A stretch of DNA of 60,909 nt from SAR324 cluster bacterium (GTDB lineage Bacteria > SAR324 > NAC60-12). A program made the translations under genes and the position numbers. Position 1 is the first letter of the stretch. Each line of letters begins with the position of its first letter. The notes under the pieces were generated by a model, which worked only from the letters and a program-made list of their open reading frames with translations, ran no database searches and was not told the DNA's origin. The stretch is from contig JANQJU010000079.1 of NCBI GenBank assembly GCA_028281495.1, positions 1 to 60,909 of the forward strand, in the 5' to 3' direction. Shown here piece after piece: positions 51,769 to 60,347 of this stretch.

Positions 51769-52604
51769 TAGAGTTCTCTCCGGTTAAGCCAAGTTTGAAT
51801 TTGATCAAAACGGAACACTGGGCCATCCCGACAGATGAATGTAGGGCCTAACTGACAATGCCCGCATAGGCCGATTCCGCACTTCATGTTCCGTTCCAGC
51901 GAAACGTACATTTGTTCAAAGGGTACCCCTCGTTTCTGAAGGGACTTCGTAGCGAACCGCATCATGATTTCGGGACCACAGATCAACGCCACCGTTTCTG
52001 AAGCATCGAAATGAGCAGAATCTATGAGTTTTGTGACCACCCCCACATTGCCATACCAATCTCCCATTGAGTGATCGACGGTGATGTCAACATTCATATC
52101 AAACCGCCCTCGCCATTGACGAAGCTCAGTCTCAAACAGCAAATCCTTTGGAGAACGAGCACCATACAATACATGAACAAGCCCATACTTTTTCCGGTTA
52201 GCTAGCAAATGGTAGATCACCGGTCGCAGCGGTGCCAAGCCGATGCCTCCTGCAACTAGGACGATGTCTTTCGAGTCCAACGCTTCGATGGGCCACGCCT
52301 TACCGAAAGGCCCGCGCAGTCCCAAAACATCTCCAATTTCAAACCGAGTCATGGTTTGGGAAATCGCACCCACGGCACGAATCGTATGCACCAAGGTCCG
52401 GTTGTATTGAGCATCACCACTCAGAGAAATGGGAATTTCTCCTTTGCCCCAAGTGTACAACATGTTGAATTGCCCCGGTTCAAATCGAAGGGGGTTCATC
52501 CCTGAGGTGGGGGCCAATTCGATAGTGACCGTATCTCGGTTTTCTTGCTGGAGACGAACCACATAATACGGATCAGGGACCATCGGAGTTTGGGTTAGCA
52601 TCAT
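51768..52604 (-). CDS. hyhG: Hydrogenase gamma subunit, FAD/NAD(P)-binding
   Basis: This is a 278-residue ferredoxin-NADP reductase-like subunit. The FAD domain has RFEPGQFNMLYTWGKGEIPISLSGD. The NAD(P) domain has IVLVAGGIGLAPLRPVIYHLL. A C-terminal [2Fe-2S] segment reads MKCGIGLCGHCQLGPTFICRDGPVF. It passes electrons to NADP or NAD. AAAGGAGGG precedes two consecutive ATGs (52604, 52601), and the upstream cNMP-binding gene ends in the same bases (ATGATGA-type overlap). This gene is unrelated to the radical-SAM HydG of [FeFe] hydrogenases. Confidence 0.92.
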   Translation of the reverse strand: MMLTQTPMVPDPYYVVRLQQENRDTVTIELAPTSGMNPLRFEPGQFNMLYTWGKGEIPISLSGDAQYNRTLVHTIRAVGAISQTMTRFEIGDVLGLRGPFGKAWPIEALDSKDIVLVAGGIGLAPLRPVIYHLLANRKKYGLVHVLYGARSPKDLLFETELRQWRGRFDMNVDITVDHSMGDWYGNVGVVTKLIDSAHFDASETVALICGPEIMMRFATKSLQKRGVPFEQMYVSLERNMKCGIGLCGHCQLGPTFICRDGPVFRFDQIQTWLNRREL

Positions 52605-53077
52605 TGCCCTCCTTTCTCGGAAGGAACACCATACACATCCAACAATTGGAGTCGTGCCGCATGAAGTCGTTGTTCCATGACATGGGCAAAGCATTTGATT
52701 AATTGGTATCCAAAGCTGTGGTCCTCTTCACACTTTTTACGCAAACATTGGGCATCAAGCGAAATCACCCTCACGAGGTCGAGAGCCAAGGCATCAAAGT
52801 GCCAATAATGGGGTGGGATGAGCCAAGACCACCCTAAAAATTCCCCTGATCCCACGGTCTGCAAATTGATGGCTCCTCGATGAGGTACGTAAATTTCCAC
52901 CGCCACATGGCCACGACGCACCAAGTACACTTGTTGTGCTTCTTCCCCTTCTCGGAACAAAAACTCACCCGCATTGAACCGATGATTGGCCGCACAGCCT
53001 ACAATCAGTTCCAAGTGATCCTGCTGTAGGTCTTTCAAAAACAAGTGTTCGGATAAAATTTTTTCTAAACTTTGCAT
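52601..53077 (-). CDS. Cyclic-nucleotide-binding domain protein without DNA-binding domain
   Basis: This is a 158-residue protein. It consists of one Crp-like beta-roll: FNAGEFLFREGEEAQQVYLVRRGHVAVEIY, then LQTVGSGEFLGWSWLIPPHYWHFDALAL. The GEFLGWSWL segment stands where the phosphate-binding cassette lies. It continues with the long C-helix (YQLIKCFAHVMEQRLHAARLQLL) and stops without a helix-turn-helix. The cassette lacks the Arg-Thr/Ser-Ala consensus for cAMP, so it may bind another ligand or none. Similar genes are found in group 3b hydrogenase operons. Position between the beta and gamma subunits suggests a role in activity control or electron delivery. Confidence 0.85.
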   Translation of the reverse strand: MQSLEKILSEHLFLKDLQQDHLELIVGCAANHRFNAGEFLFREGEEAQQVYLVRRGHVAVEIYVPHRGAINLQTVGSGEFLGWSWLIPPHYWHFDALALDLVRVISLDAQCLRKKCEEDHSFGYQLIKCFAHVMEQRLHAARLQLLDVYGVPSEKGGQ

Positions 53078-53086
53078 GGCCTCCTC

Positions 53087-54217
53087 CTAATTTGTGGGTG
53101 AATCCTGAAGGGCTGCAAGGATTTCCGTGATATCAATCCCCACTGGACACCAAGTGATGCACCGTCCACATCCCACGCATCCCAGCGAACCAAACTGATC
53201 TTGCCAACCCGCAAATTTATGGGTCAGCCATTGTCGGTAACGGGATTTAACGGAAGTGCGAACGGTTCCTCCATGAATATATGAGAAGTCGAGAGAAAAG
53301 CATGAATCCCATCGTTGCCAACGCTGAGTGCTCGTGTTGCTTATGTCTGAAACGTCTTCGACAGTAGAGCAAAAGCAGGTGGGACACACGAGAGTGCAAT
53401 TGGCACAACTGAGACAACGTTGAGCCACCTCATCCCATTGCGAGTGCTCCAGGTTGTCATACAATAAATTTCGAAGGTCTTTCGTTTCGAAAGGCCGAAT
53501 CGCTTGATCTTTTACCGAAGCCACTGCTTCGTGCGCAGTTTGGTTTTGTGTTACAGAAGCCTCAGGCAATTGCAGTTCTTGGACGATAGCCTCTCCAGCC
53601 TCGCTGCCCGCTTCCACCAAAAAACAATGGGTTGGAGCGAGTATCTCTGTCATGACCCAATCGTAATTTTGGGTGATCGGTGGTGAGGTTCCCATCGTTC
53701 CACAAAAACAATTGTTACCTGCCTGTGTGCAATTAACAGCTAGTATGAGGGTGTTTTGGCGGCGGCGAGCGTAGTATGGATTACAAAATTCCTCCTCCTG
53801 AAAAATGTGATCTTGCATTGCAATGGCATGCAATTCACAAGAACGCACTCCCAGAAAGGCATAACGTTGCTCAGGAAGGGGAGCTGCCTCGAATTTCAAT
53901 TGATGCTCTTTGTCTCTACGAGATTTCCATAAACGTTGACGAGGAGGAAACAACCATTCCTTCCAAGATTGAGGTCCAACTTGATATCCGAAATAAGCGT
54001 CATCATCGCGACGTGAAAGTTCGTATTTGCCACCTTGTTGATGGTCGGTCCATCCAATCGGGAGTTCGTTTACCGTTTCCAGCTTTCCGTAACAGATCGT
54101 CTGATTCTGAATGGTTGGTCCAATGAGAGTGTACTCTTGCCGTGAGACGACTTGGAAGAGGTCAGGAAAGCGTTCTGCATCTAATATGTATGAGGGGGAT
54201 GGGGGCTGTCTCTCCAT
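53087..54217 (-). CDS. hyhB: Hydrogenase beta subunit, 4Fe-4S electron-transfer protein
   Basis: This is a 376-residue subunit and the first gene of the operon. The N-terminal 260 residues form the HydB-type domain with a FLGVRSCELHAIA motif and extra cysteines (NCTQAGNNCFCG). The C-terminal part has two ferredoxin-like cluster motifs, CLSCANCTLVCPTCFC (268-283) and CVGCGRCITWCP (347-358). It wires the small subunit to the FAD-bearing gamma subunit and to external acceptors. The upstream region 54218-54416 is shared with the divergent binding-protein gene and must hold the operon promoter. Confidence 0.9.
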   Translation of the reverse strand: MERQPPSPSYILDAERFPDLFQVVSRQEYTLIGPTIQNQTICYGKLETVNELPIGWTDHQQGGKYELSRRDDDAYFGYQVGPQSWKEWLFPPRQRLWKSRRDKEHQLKFEAAPLPEQRYAFLGVRSCELHAIAMQDHIFQEEEFCNPYYARRRQNTLILAVNCTQAGNNCFCGTMGTSPPITQNYDWVMTEILAPTHCFLVEAGSEAGEAIVQELQLPEASVTQNQTAHEAVASVKDQAIRPFETKDLRNLLYDNLEHSQWDEVAQRCLSCANCTLVCPTCFCSTVEDVSDISNTSTQRWQRWDSCFSLDFSYIHGGTVRTSVKSRYRQWLTHKFAGWQDQFGSLGCVGCGRCITWCPVGIDITEILAALQDSPTN

Positions 54218-54416
54218 AATGTTTGCCTCGACATTAAGGGTGCCATGCCAATTGACGTAAGAGTCTATTTCTATCTTAGACCAATAAACCCAACGAACTA
54301 TTCGTAATTTTACTTAAGCACGACGGCGCTGGTGATCTGCTTTTGAAATATGCTATGGGGAAGGGAGGAGCGATCTCAAAAAACAAAAGATGATAACTTA
54401 TTGGCGTGGAGGCAAT

Positions 54417-55166
54417 ATGAAACGATTTCTACTGATGGTCTTGTTTTTGGGTGTGGCATTTCATGTGTCGGGGGCAAATACGAAGTTGCATTGCGCCACC
54501 AATGATTTTGCTCCCTATGGCTTCGAAGAAAACGGCCAACTGAAAGGCATCGAGGTGGAACTGATCCAAGAAATCGCCCAACGTTTAGATATCCAGATTG
54601 AGGTGGAAATGTTGCCGTGGAAACGAATTTTGCGTTCGATGGAAGTGGGGGCTATTGATTGCATGTTTGCCGCTTTCCGAACCGAAGAACGTTTGGTTTA
54701 CATGGACTACACCAATGTGCCCATACACGTTTCATCACTGGTGTTTTACGTCCATAAGGAAAACCCCATCCGCTTTAAAACGATGGCCGATCTCAAAGAT
54801 TTAACCATTGGGCTGGTTGATGGGTTCACCACCAGTCCAGATTTTGATAAAGCGTTTCAACAAAAGTTATTCACGATCCAAGGGTCTAAGGATGTACAAG
54901 CTAGCTTTCAGATGCTGGATCGGGAACGAGTCGATACGGTGCTATTCAACCGTCATGTGGGGGCTTATGCCCTCAAGCAGGAAGGGTTGACCTCGATCGT
55001 TCCATTGCCAACCCCACTCACAGCAACTTCGGCGTATCTTACGTTTTCAAAAAAGAATAATCTTTCTCATCTAGTTCCTCATTTCGATAGTGTGCTTTTC
55101 GAGCTATTGACCGACGGTACCTATTCTGAAATCTTCCAAAAATACACGGGAATTGCATCTCCTTGA
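54417..55166 (+). CDS. Periplasmic amino-acid-type substrate-binding protein (SBP family 3)
   Basis: This is a 249-residue exported protein. The signal peptide ends near VSGA-N (residue 20). The mature chain shows the family-3 pattern TKLHCATNDFAPYGF, then GIEVELIQEIAQRLDIQIEVEMLPWKRILRSMEVGAIDCMF. An Arg in AFRTEERLVYMDYT would contact a carboxylate. The ATG at 54417 follows GGAGG; an in-frame ATG nine codons earlier lies before the ribosome site. No permease or ATPase gene is nearby. The next gene is a sigma-54 activator, 146 bases on, after a terminator-like hairpin. It resembles the protein at 864-1649. Confidence 0.87.
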   Translation: MKRFLLMVLFLGVAFHVSGANTKLHCATNDFAPYGFEENGQLKGIEVELIQEIAQRLDIQIEVEMLPWKRILRSMEVGAIDCMFAAFRTEERLVYMDYTNVPIHVSSLVFYVHKENPIRFKTMADLKDLTIGLVDGFTTSPDFDKAFQQKLFTIQGSKDVQASFQMLDRERVDTVLFNRHVGAYALKQEGLTSIVPLPTPLTATSAYLTFSKKNNLSHLVPHFDSVLFELLTDGTYSEIFQKYTGIASP

Positions 55167-55167
55167 A

Positions 55168-55198
55168 AAGATGTTGTTGTTCCTCTCGGTAACATCTT
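55168..55198 (+). terminator. Hairpin after the binding-protein gene
   Basis: AAGATGTT (55168-55175) and AACATCTT (55191-55198) form a perfect 8-bp stem with a 15-base loop, one base after the stop codon. An A/T-rich stretch follows. It probably ends the binding-protein message before the response-regulator gene. Confidence 0.6.
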
Positions 55199-55312
55199 GA
55201 TAATAAAAATATGTAAGCTGGCTTTGACTATGGATCGCTGCCTTAGTTTCAAGTATAGTTGATACTAGCAACTTGAACAGTAAGGGACACCGACACTTCT
55301 TAGGGGGAATTC

Positions 55313-56716
55313 ATGAACAAGAGCGAACAAATTTTGGTAGTTGATGACGACCCAGCGATGCGGTCGCTCATGTCATTCAGATTGGAAGGTCTAGGTTATC
55401 AAGTCGCGCTTTGCGACACGGGAGAAATGGCGGTTGAGCAACTGCGTGAAGACTTCCCCTATGATTTGGTTCTATTAGACATGATGTTACCTGGAATCAA
55501 CGGGGTCGAGGTGCTCAAGGATATCAAGCGAGAACACAGTCAATGCCAGGTGGTGATGATCACCGGCTACCCTAGTTTGAAGCTCGGTGTTGAGGCCATC
55601 AAAAATGGGGCTTTTGATTTTGTTTGCAAACCCTTCGACATCGAGCAACTGCTAAAAATCGTAGGCAACGCTCTAGAAAATCTGCAACTTCGTCAAGAAA
55701 ACCAAGTGCTTCGGCAGTCCATGCGCCGCCCCACTGGGTTTTCAGACATGATTGGGCAATCAGCAAAGATGAAGCAAGTCCGCGATTTGATTCGTCAGTC
55801 TGCCATCAGTCGAGCCACTGTATTGATCTTAGGGGAAAGTGGTACTGGCAAAGAAGTTGTGGCTCAAACCGTTCATAGAAATTCACCTCTCCATCAAGGC
55901 CCCTTTGTGACCGTCAATTGCGGAGCAATTCCGGAAACACTGATTGAAAGCGAACTGTTTGGTTATGAAAAAGGCGCATTTACCGGAGCCTTGCGTCAAA
56001 CCAAGGGTAAATTTGAACAAGCTCACAATGGAACGATATTTCTGGATGAAATTGGAGAGCTTCCGTTACAAGCCCAAGTAAAACTGCTGAGAGTTTTACA
56101 GGAAAAGGAAGTGGTGCGATTGGGTGGGGACGAAGCCATCAAAGTCAATTTTCGAGTCATTGCAGCCACCAATCGCAATCTGACGGAAGAAGTGAGAGCA
56201 GGGAATTTTCGAGAAGATTTGTATTATCGACTCGCTCTATTTGTAATCACCATTCCTCCCCTCCGAGAACGAGGGAACGATATTTTGCTGCTGGCCCAAC
56301 ATTTCTTAGAGAAGTATTCCGCATTAGAAGAACGTCCACCTATCGGCCTCGAACCCTCCGCAGAGACCTTTTTAAAAACACAGCCTTGGTCAGGCAATGT
56401 TAGGCAATTGGAAAATTGCATTTACCGAACGGTGTTGATGGCGGCTGAGAAATCCACTCTCTCCCAACAAGACATTCAGTTTTTACCCGATGTTGGCAAA
56501 CCCGAGGTAGCAACGAATGAGTCCTCTTTACTTCAAGGCAAACCTCGACCCTTTTCAGAGATTGAGGCCCAAGCCATTTCTGAAACTTTAGAGTTCACCC
56601 GTGGGAATATTAGTGAAGCCTCCAAACATCTCAAAATTGCCCGGGGCACCCTCTATCGCAAGATTCAAGAGTATCAACTTGGCCATCTCACCGAAAGTAA
56701 AGCCCTCAACAATTGA
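55313..56716 (+). CDS. NtrC-family sigma-54-dependent response regulator
   Basis: This is a 467-residue activator. The receiver (about 1-120) has phosphoacceptor Asp 56 in YDLVLLDMMLPGINGVE and Lys in VCKPFD. The AAA+ domain has Walker A LGESGTGKE, the sigma-54 contact loop GAFTGA, Walker B TIFLDEIGELP and the DLYYRLALFVITIPPLRER region. A Fis-type helix-turn-helix ends the chain (ISEASKHLKIARGTLYRKIQEY). No cognate histidine kinase is adjacent. Its targets are unknown. The neighbouring hydrogenase operon and binding-protein gene are candidates, but no convincing -24/-12 element was found in front of either. Confidence 0.94.
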   Translation: MNKSEQILVVDDDPAMRSLMSFRLEGLGYQVALCDTGEMAVEQLREDFPYDLVLLDMMLPGINGVEVLKDIKREHSQCQVVMITGYPSLKLGVEAIKNGAFDFVCKPFDIEQLLKIVGNALENLQLRQENQVLRQSMRRPTGFSDMIGQSAKMKQVRDLIRQSAISRATVLILGESGTGKEVVAQTVHRNSPLHQGPFVTVNCGAIPETLIESELFGYEKGAFTGALRQTKGKFEQAHNGTIFLDEIGELPLQAQVKLLRVLQEKEVVRLGGDEAIKVNFRVIAATNRNLTEEVRAGNFREDLYYRLALFVITIPPLRERGNDILLLAQHFLEKYSALEERPPIGLEPSAETFLKTQPWSGNVRQLENCIYRTVLMAAEKSTLSQQDIQFLPDVGKPEVATNESSLLQGKPRPFSEIEAQAISETLEFTRGNISEASKHLKIARGTLYRKIQEYQLGHLTESKALNN

Positions 56717-56730
56717 ACTGTCTGCATGGG

Positions 56731-57591
56731 CTAATTGGGACGACCCACCCGTTCATCGATTTCTCTTTTGGTGATGAGATACACCGTTTTGCAATACTCG
56801 CAGGTGATTTCAAGGGTGTCTTGGCCGAGATCGAATAGGTCTGCACGATCCGGCTGAGGGATTCTTGTTAGGTTCAAGGTCATTTGTTCCTTAGAACAAT
56901 CACAACGGAATTTCACCGTCCTCCCTGCCAGCAATTGGAACGCATGCTGAGAAAAAGTTTCAGCAATGGTTTCCGGATCGGTCAGTGCTTGTTTAAAGAG
57001 TTCATGAAAGGTGTCTTGGTTGGCATCCCAAAATTTAGAAAGTCCGTCCGGGTCCAACTCATCGGGATCCCCAGAAAGTGAGGGCAACTGAATCAATAAC
57101 AAACTTTGATCGGTTTCTTCCGATACCACGATTTTTCCCTTCACTTGGTACGATTGGGACAGCACTTCGTTTACAATCTCCTTAAGTGAAGTCTGTTTCA
57201 GTTGAATGATAGAACTGTAGGGTTCTTGGTTGTTAGAAAACAATTTCACGAACCGAGCGATGCCGCTGACGGAATCGGGGCATTTGGGAAGCGCATTTTC
57301 AGGAACTAATAAACTTCGCATCAATCCACGAGCATTGGTTTCTAGCTTCAATCGAAAATAAGGTTCTTCGGAATCGATATAAAACCCAAAATGTTGTCCT
57401 TGTTTCAGCAAGGTCACCATCAATTGCACGCTCAGCACCGTGTCCCGAAAATAGCTGAACCCCCCTCCCTCAATCGGATGCAGCAATGCCAGATCATAAA
57501 TCAGTTTTTGTCCCTCTAAGAAATGCAGAGCAAATTCGCGGGTGTCGTTCACAAAAGTATATATTCTGCTTTCTGGGAGATCTGGTGTCAT
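56731..57591 (-). CDS. hslO: Redox-regulated chaperone Hsp33
   Basis: This is a 286-residue holdase chaperone. The C-terminal zinc site is intact: FRCDCSKEQM supplies a CxC pair and ITCEYCKTVY a CxxC pair. Under oxidation these form disulfides, release zinc and activate the protein. The N-terminal domain is diverged from the Escherichia coli type, as is common outside gammaproteobacteria. It follows the GH84 gene by 26 bases on the same strand and is convergent with the sigma-54 activator. The ribosome site is AAAGGA. Confidence 0.88.
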   Translation of the reverse strand: MTPDLPESRIYTFVNDTREFALHFLEGQKLIYDLALLHPIEGGGFSYFRDTVLSVQLMVTLLKQGQHFGFYIDSEEPYFRLKLETNARGLMRSLLVPENALPKCPDSVSGIARFVKLFSNNQEPYSSIIQLKQTSLKEIVNEVLSQSYQVKGKIVVSEETDQSLLLIQLPSLSGDPDELDPDGLSKFWDANQDTFHELFKQALTDPETIAETFSQHAFQLLAGRTVKFRCDCSKEQMTLNLTRIPQPDRADLFDLGQDTLEITCEYCKTVYLITKREIDERVGRPN

Positions 57592-57617
57592 GAGACGTCC
57601 TTTCGCTAAGGATGCAA

Positions 57618-58688
57618 TTATTCAGTCAAACAAGCGGGGTCGAATTCGTATCCATCCTGTAGCCAGTCTACCAATTCCCCCGAAAATGGGCTGGGCATTG
57701 CGGAATATTTTTGAACCAATTCTTGTTTCACAGAAGATGAGAGTTGACTAAGGCCTTGGTCCTGGAAAAGTGCGATATCGGTTTCGAGGTGAGCCGCTAG
57801 TATGGAACCACATAACTGGTGAAGGGATTCTGCGGTGGCCTTTTGGGGCTGATACTGCGAGGGGCGATGGTGTAAACCGGACAAAGTCCACAACGGTATT
57901 TTCGATAGCCACGCTTGATTCATAGGATTTGCGGCTTGCCCCGCAGTGAGTTCCTTCAGATGCTCGCGATTCTCAAAGGCTCGGAGGTAGAGGCACTGGG
58001 AACGTTTGGCCCCATCATTGACGGGATAGTTGTCCCAAATAAAGGGTTTTCTCCCCAACTGTTGCGCTACTTCTTTCAGATGGGAAGCGGGGTAAGTTTC
58101 CGAACACACTTTCGGGCCGGTCCAAAAAAGATCGATTTGAGCATCCAGCTGGGTTGCCAATTCATCAAAATACCCTTCTGGTTTTTTTCCAAATACTTTT
58201 TCCAATATAGGATCGGAGGAATAGTAGGTTGGGCACATAATGAACCGATCCGCCTGACTCTGGTCTATTATAAACTGGGTCACTTCTATTTGAGTCGCTG
58301 CCAACCGGGGCAAATCGCCTTTCATGTCATCAAATAAGATACATAAAATGTCGGGCTGTATTTGATTGATGAGTTGAATTTTCTTCTGCAAGTCAGCTCG
58401 TGCGCTCTCATCATAACTTCGATAGATCTCAAACGGACTCAACCCCACTCCAAATTGAACGCCGTGCTGCCGATAGATCGAAGCCAATTGGCATATAGAA
58501 CGAAATTGTGACTCAGGCCAGGGTTCGCGCCACTTTCTTCTGAGATAGGAATCTCCTTTGGGGGCGTATATATAAAATTGGAGTCCGGCACTCTTTAAAA
58601 AAGAGACGTATTGTTCGCGTGAAGACCAGCTCCATTCTCTACCAAAAAAGCCTTCAATCACGCCAAAACAGAAGGTTTGTTGCGACAT
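57618..58688 (-). CDS. GH84-family beta-N-acetylglucosaminidase (O-GlcNAcase/hyaluronidase-like)
   Basis: This is a 356-residue protein consisting of little more than the catalytic barrel. The opening FGVIEGFFGREWSWSSR and YIYAPKGD followed by RRKWREPW are diagnostic of GH84. The catalytic pair is Asp 120-Asp 121 in LCILFDDMKGD. The segment FIWDNYPVNDG supplies further pocket residues. GH84 enzymes use substrate-assisted catalysis to remove beta-linked GlcNAc from proteins or glycans. There is no signal peptide and there are no carbohydrate-binding modules, so it is probably cytosolic, unlike the large secreted clostridial enzymes. The start at 58688 is chosen because conservation begins just after it; its ribosome site is poor, and a TTG at 58727 is an alternative. 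Confidence 0.87.
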   Translation of the reverse strand: MSQQTFCFGVIEGFFGREWSWSSREQYVSFLKSAGLQFYIYAPKGDSYLRRKWREPWPESQFRSICQLASIYRQHGVQFGVGLSPFEIYRSYDESARADLQKKIQLINQIQPDILCILFDDMKGDLPRLAATQIEVTQFIIDQSQADRFIMCPTYYSSDPILEKVFGKKPEGYFDELATQLDAQIDLFWTGPKVCSETYPASHLKEVAQQLGRKPFIWDNYPVNDGAKRSQCLYLRAFENREHLKELTAGQAANPMNQAWLSKIPLWTLSGLHHRPSQYQPQKATAESLHQLCGSILAAHLETDIALFQDQGLSQLSSSVKQELVQKYSAMPSPFSGELVDWLQDGYEFDPACLTE

Positions 58689-58940
58689 AACCAATGCATC
58701 TGAAGGGTGAATGAACTGAAAAAACAAACAAAGACAAGAATTCAGTCTATAACAAGAGTCTGCCGAGGAGTACAGTGAAGGAGTGGTTTCGTAGAGAGCA
58801 TATTTTCAGTTTGACTTTATTATTATTTCTCGCAACTTCTCAATTAGCTGTCAATGTATCCTTAATTGCAAAGTTAACTGAAATTGACAACAAACTTTTC
58901 TTTTCATTCTAAGTTTAACTATCAAATTAGGAGGGGTTGT

Positions 58941-59807
58941 ATGCAAAAATGGCATATCCACAAGCATATCCTCAGTTGGGGGCTGCTGATTGGGGTTCTG
59001 CTTCTTCCCACACAAAGTTTCGCAAAAGACCAAATCATTTGGAGGATTTCGATGTTTCCCCCCTGGACGATCACTGAAGGTCCTTTTAAGGGTGAAGGAT
59101 GGATGGACGATGCGACCCGGTTGATTCAAGACAAGATGCCGAATTATCAGCACAAATTCATCAATGCCCCGATCGCTCGATTCATTCGAAGTGTGAAAGC
59201 AGGCAAACCCATGTGTTTTGCATCCACCTTGAAGAAGCCGGAGCGAAAAGAATACCTTCATTTCTCTTTGCCTGCTGGGATATCTCTGGCAAATGCCCTT
59301 GTGGTACGCAAAGACAAACTGCAAAAGTTCGGAAACCCAACCGAATCGATCTCTTTTGAAACGGTATTGCAAAATCCGTCGTTGCGGGGAGGAATATTGA
59401 CAGGACGGTCGCATGGGACGGGAATTGATCCGCTGTTACAAAAGTATCCTGATGCCAACATCGATTACTTTTCGATTGATCACGAAAATCAATTCAGAAT
59501 GCTTCTGGCCGACCGTTTGGACTACGTCTTGGAGTTTCCGACCTCCGTTTCTTATTTGGAAAAAAGTTTGGAAAAAGAAGGACACGCCGCGACCTTGACT
59601 ATCCAAGAACAAGACCCTTATATATTGTCCCATGTTGCTTGCACAAAAAATGAATGGGGTAAAAAAGTCATCGATCAGATCGATCAAGTGCTTTTGGTCG
59701 AAAGACCCACTGCGCTGTACCGGAGCTACATGGAGAAATGGCGAGACCCCAATAGTGTCAGGCTGATTCGTAAAGGTTACGATACGGTTTTTTTGCAGGC
59801 CAAATAG
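58941..59807 (+). CDS. Exported solute-binding-like protein (TIGR02285-type)
   Basis: This is a 288-residue protein with a signal peptide ending at about SFA-K (residue 29). It shares the overall plan of family-3 binding proteins: IIWRISMFPPWTITEG, then GWMDDATRLIQDKMP, then RFIRSVKAGKPMCFASTLKKPERKEYLHFS. It lacks the standard ligand Arg/Asp motifs and resembles the TIGR02285 group of unknown ligand. The ATG at 58941 follows TAGGAGGGG; the in-frame ATG at 58884 precedes that site. No transporter gene is nearby. A lone PAS protein begins 18 bases after the stop and may be co-transcribed. Confidence 0.78.
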   Translation: MQKWHIHKHILSWGLLIGVLLLPTQSFAKDQIIWRISMFPPWTITEGPFKGEGWMDDATRLIQDKMPNYQHKFINAPIARFIRSVKAGKPMCFASTLKKPERKEYLHFSLPAGISLANALVVRKDKLQKFGNPTESISFETVLQNPSLRGGILTGRSHGTGIDPLLQKYPDANIDYFSIDHENQFRMLLADRLDYVLEFPTSVSYLEKSLEKEGHAATLTIQEQDPYILSHVACTKNEWGKKVIDQIDQVLLVERPTALYRSYMEKWRDPNSVRLIRKGYDTVFLQAK

Positions 59808-59825
59808 ACACAAACCGCACAGGGA

Positions 59826-60242
59826 GTGCTTATTAAAATCCACGTCAAACATGTGAAACTTATGCCAAGGACGGGTTTATATCGGTTTCATCCTCAGCAA
59901 ACCTCAACCAGCTACACCTATACTGTTCGAGTGGAGTCAGGCCAAGCCGTAGCCACTCGACACGATTCAGGCTGCCAAACAGTGACCGGTTATAGCATCA
60001 CAGAATACGAGTCCGATCCGATGTTGTGGATCAAAATGGTTCCCCCCGAAGACCAGCCCATTGTGATCGAACAAGCTTGCAAACTGTTGCATGGCAGACC
60101 AGACAATTTCATCGAACACCGAGTCATTCATAAAAATGGTCAAATTCGAAAGGTTCGCAACACTCCAGTGGTGCACCAAGATGCCCACGGACACCTGATG
60201 GGATACAGTGGTATTGTGAACTGTGTGCCTTCAGAAGGCTAA
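59826..60242 (+). CDS. Small single PAS-domain protein
   Basis: This is a protein of up to 138 residues. From about residue 30 it is one PAS domain of the PAS_3 kind: YTVRVESGQAVATRHDSGCQTVTGY, then DPMLWIKMVPPEDQPIVIEQACKLL, then FIEHRVIHKNGQIRKVRNTPVVHQDAHGHLMGYSGIV. No output domain, signal peptide or membrane helix is present. It could be a stand-alone sensor that acts through a partner, or a remnant of a larger kinase or cyclase. No start codon has a good ribosome site; GTG at 59826, GTG at 59853 and ATG at 59862 are all possible. Confidence 0.65.
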   Translation: MLIKIHVKHVKLMPRTGLYRFHPQQTSTSYTYTVRVESGQAVATRHDSGCQTVTGYSITEYESDPMLWIKMVPPEDQPIVIEQACKLLHGRPDNFIEHRVIHKNGQIRKVRNTPVVHQDAHGHLMGYSGIVNCVPSEG

Positions 60243-60267
60243 ACTCAGCTATTTGAACAGAAGACCA

Positions 60268-60338
60268 GCTCCCAGGAACGCCTGCCCCCGACGCTATGCT
60301 TTATGAAGGGAGCTTCGCGCGGAGGCAGACGTGGGAGC
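60268..60338. repeat. Imperfect palindromic element of about 70 bp
   Basis: The left arm (GCTCCCAGG followed by ACGCCTGCC) pairs with the right arm (GGAGGCAGACG followed by TGGGAGC) around a middle that itself contains GGGAGC. It is GC-richer than its surroundings and lies in a gene-free gap between convergent genes. Structures like this are usually members of dispersed palindromic (REP- or MITE-like) families, but only one copy was noticed in the window. Confidence 0.55.
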
Positions 60339-60347
60339 CAAGCGGAG

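Noticed and set aside
51768..52604. Reading the gamma-subunit gene as HydG of [FeFe] hydrogenase maturation
   Set aside because: The protein has FAD, NAD(P) and [2Fe-2S] motifs and no radical-SAM CxxxCxxC motif.
54358..54372. A GG-N10-GC spacing upstream of the binding-protein gene, as in sigma-54 promoters
   Set aside because: The surrounding bases do not match TGGCAC...TTGC, and the run is a purine-rich stretch where such spacing arises by chance. No better -24/-12 site was found for the hydrogenase operon.
57618..58688. Assigning the glycosidase to the pentoside-use system at 12-22 kb
   Set aside because: GH84 acts on N-acetylglucosaminides, and the gene is 35 kb away with no shared control element seen.
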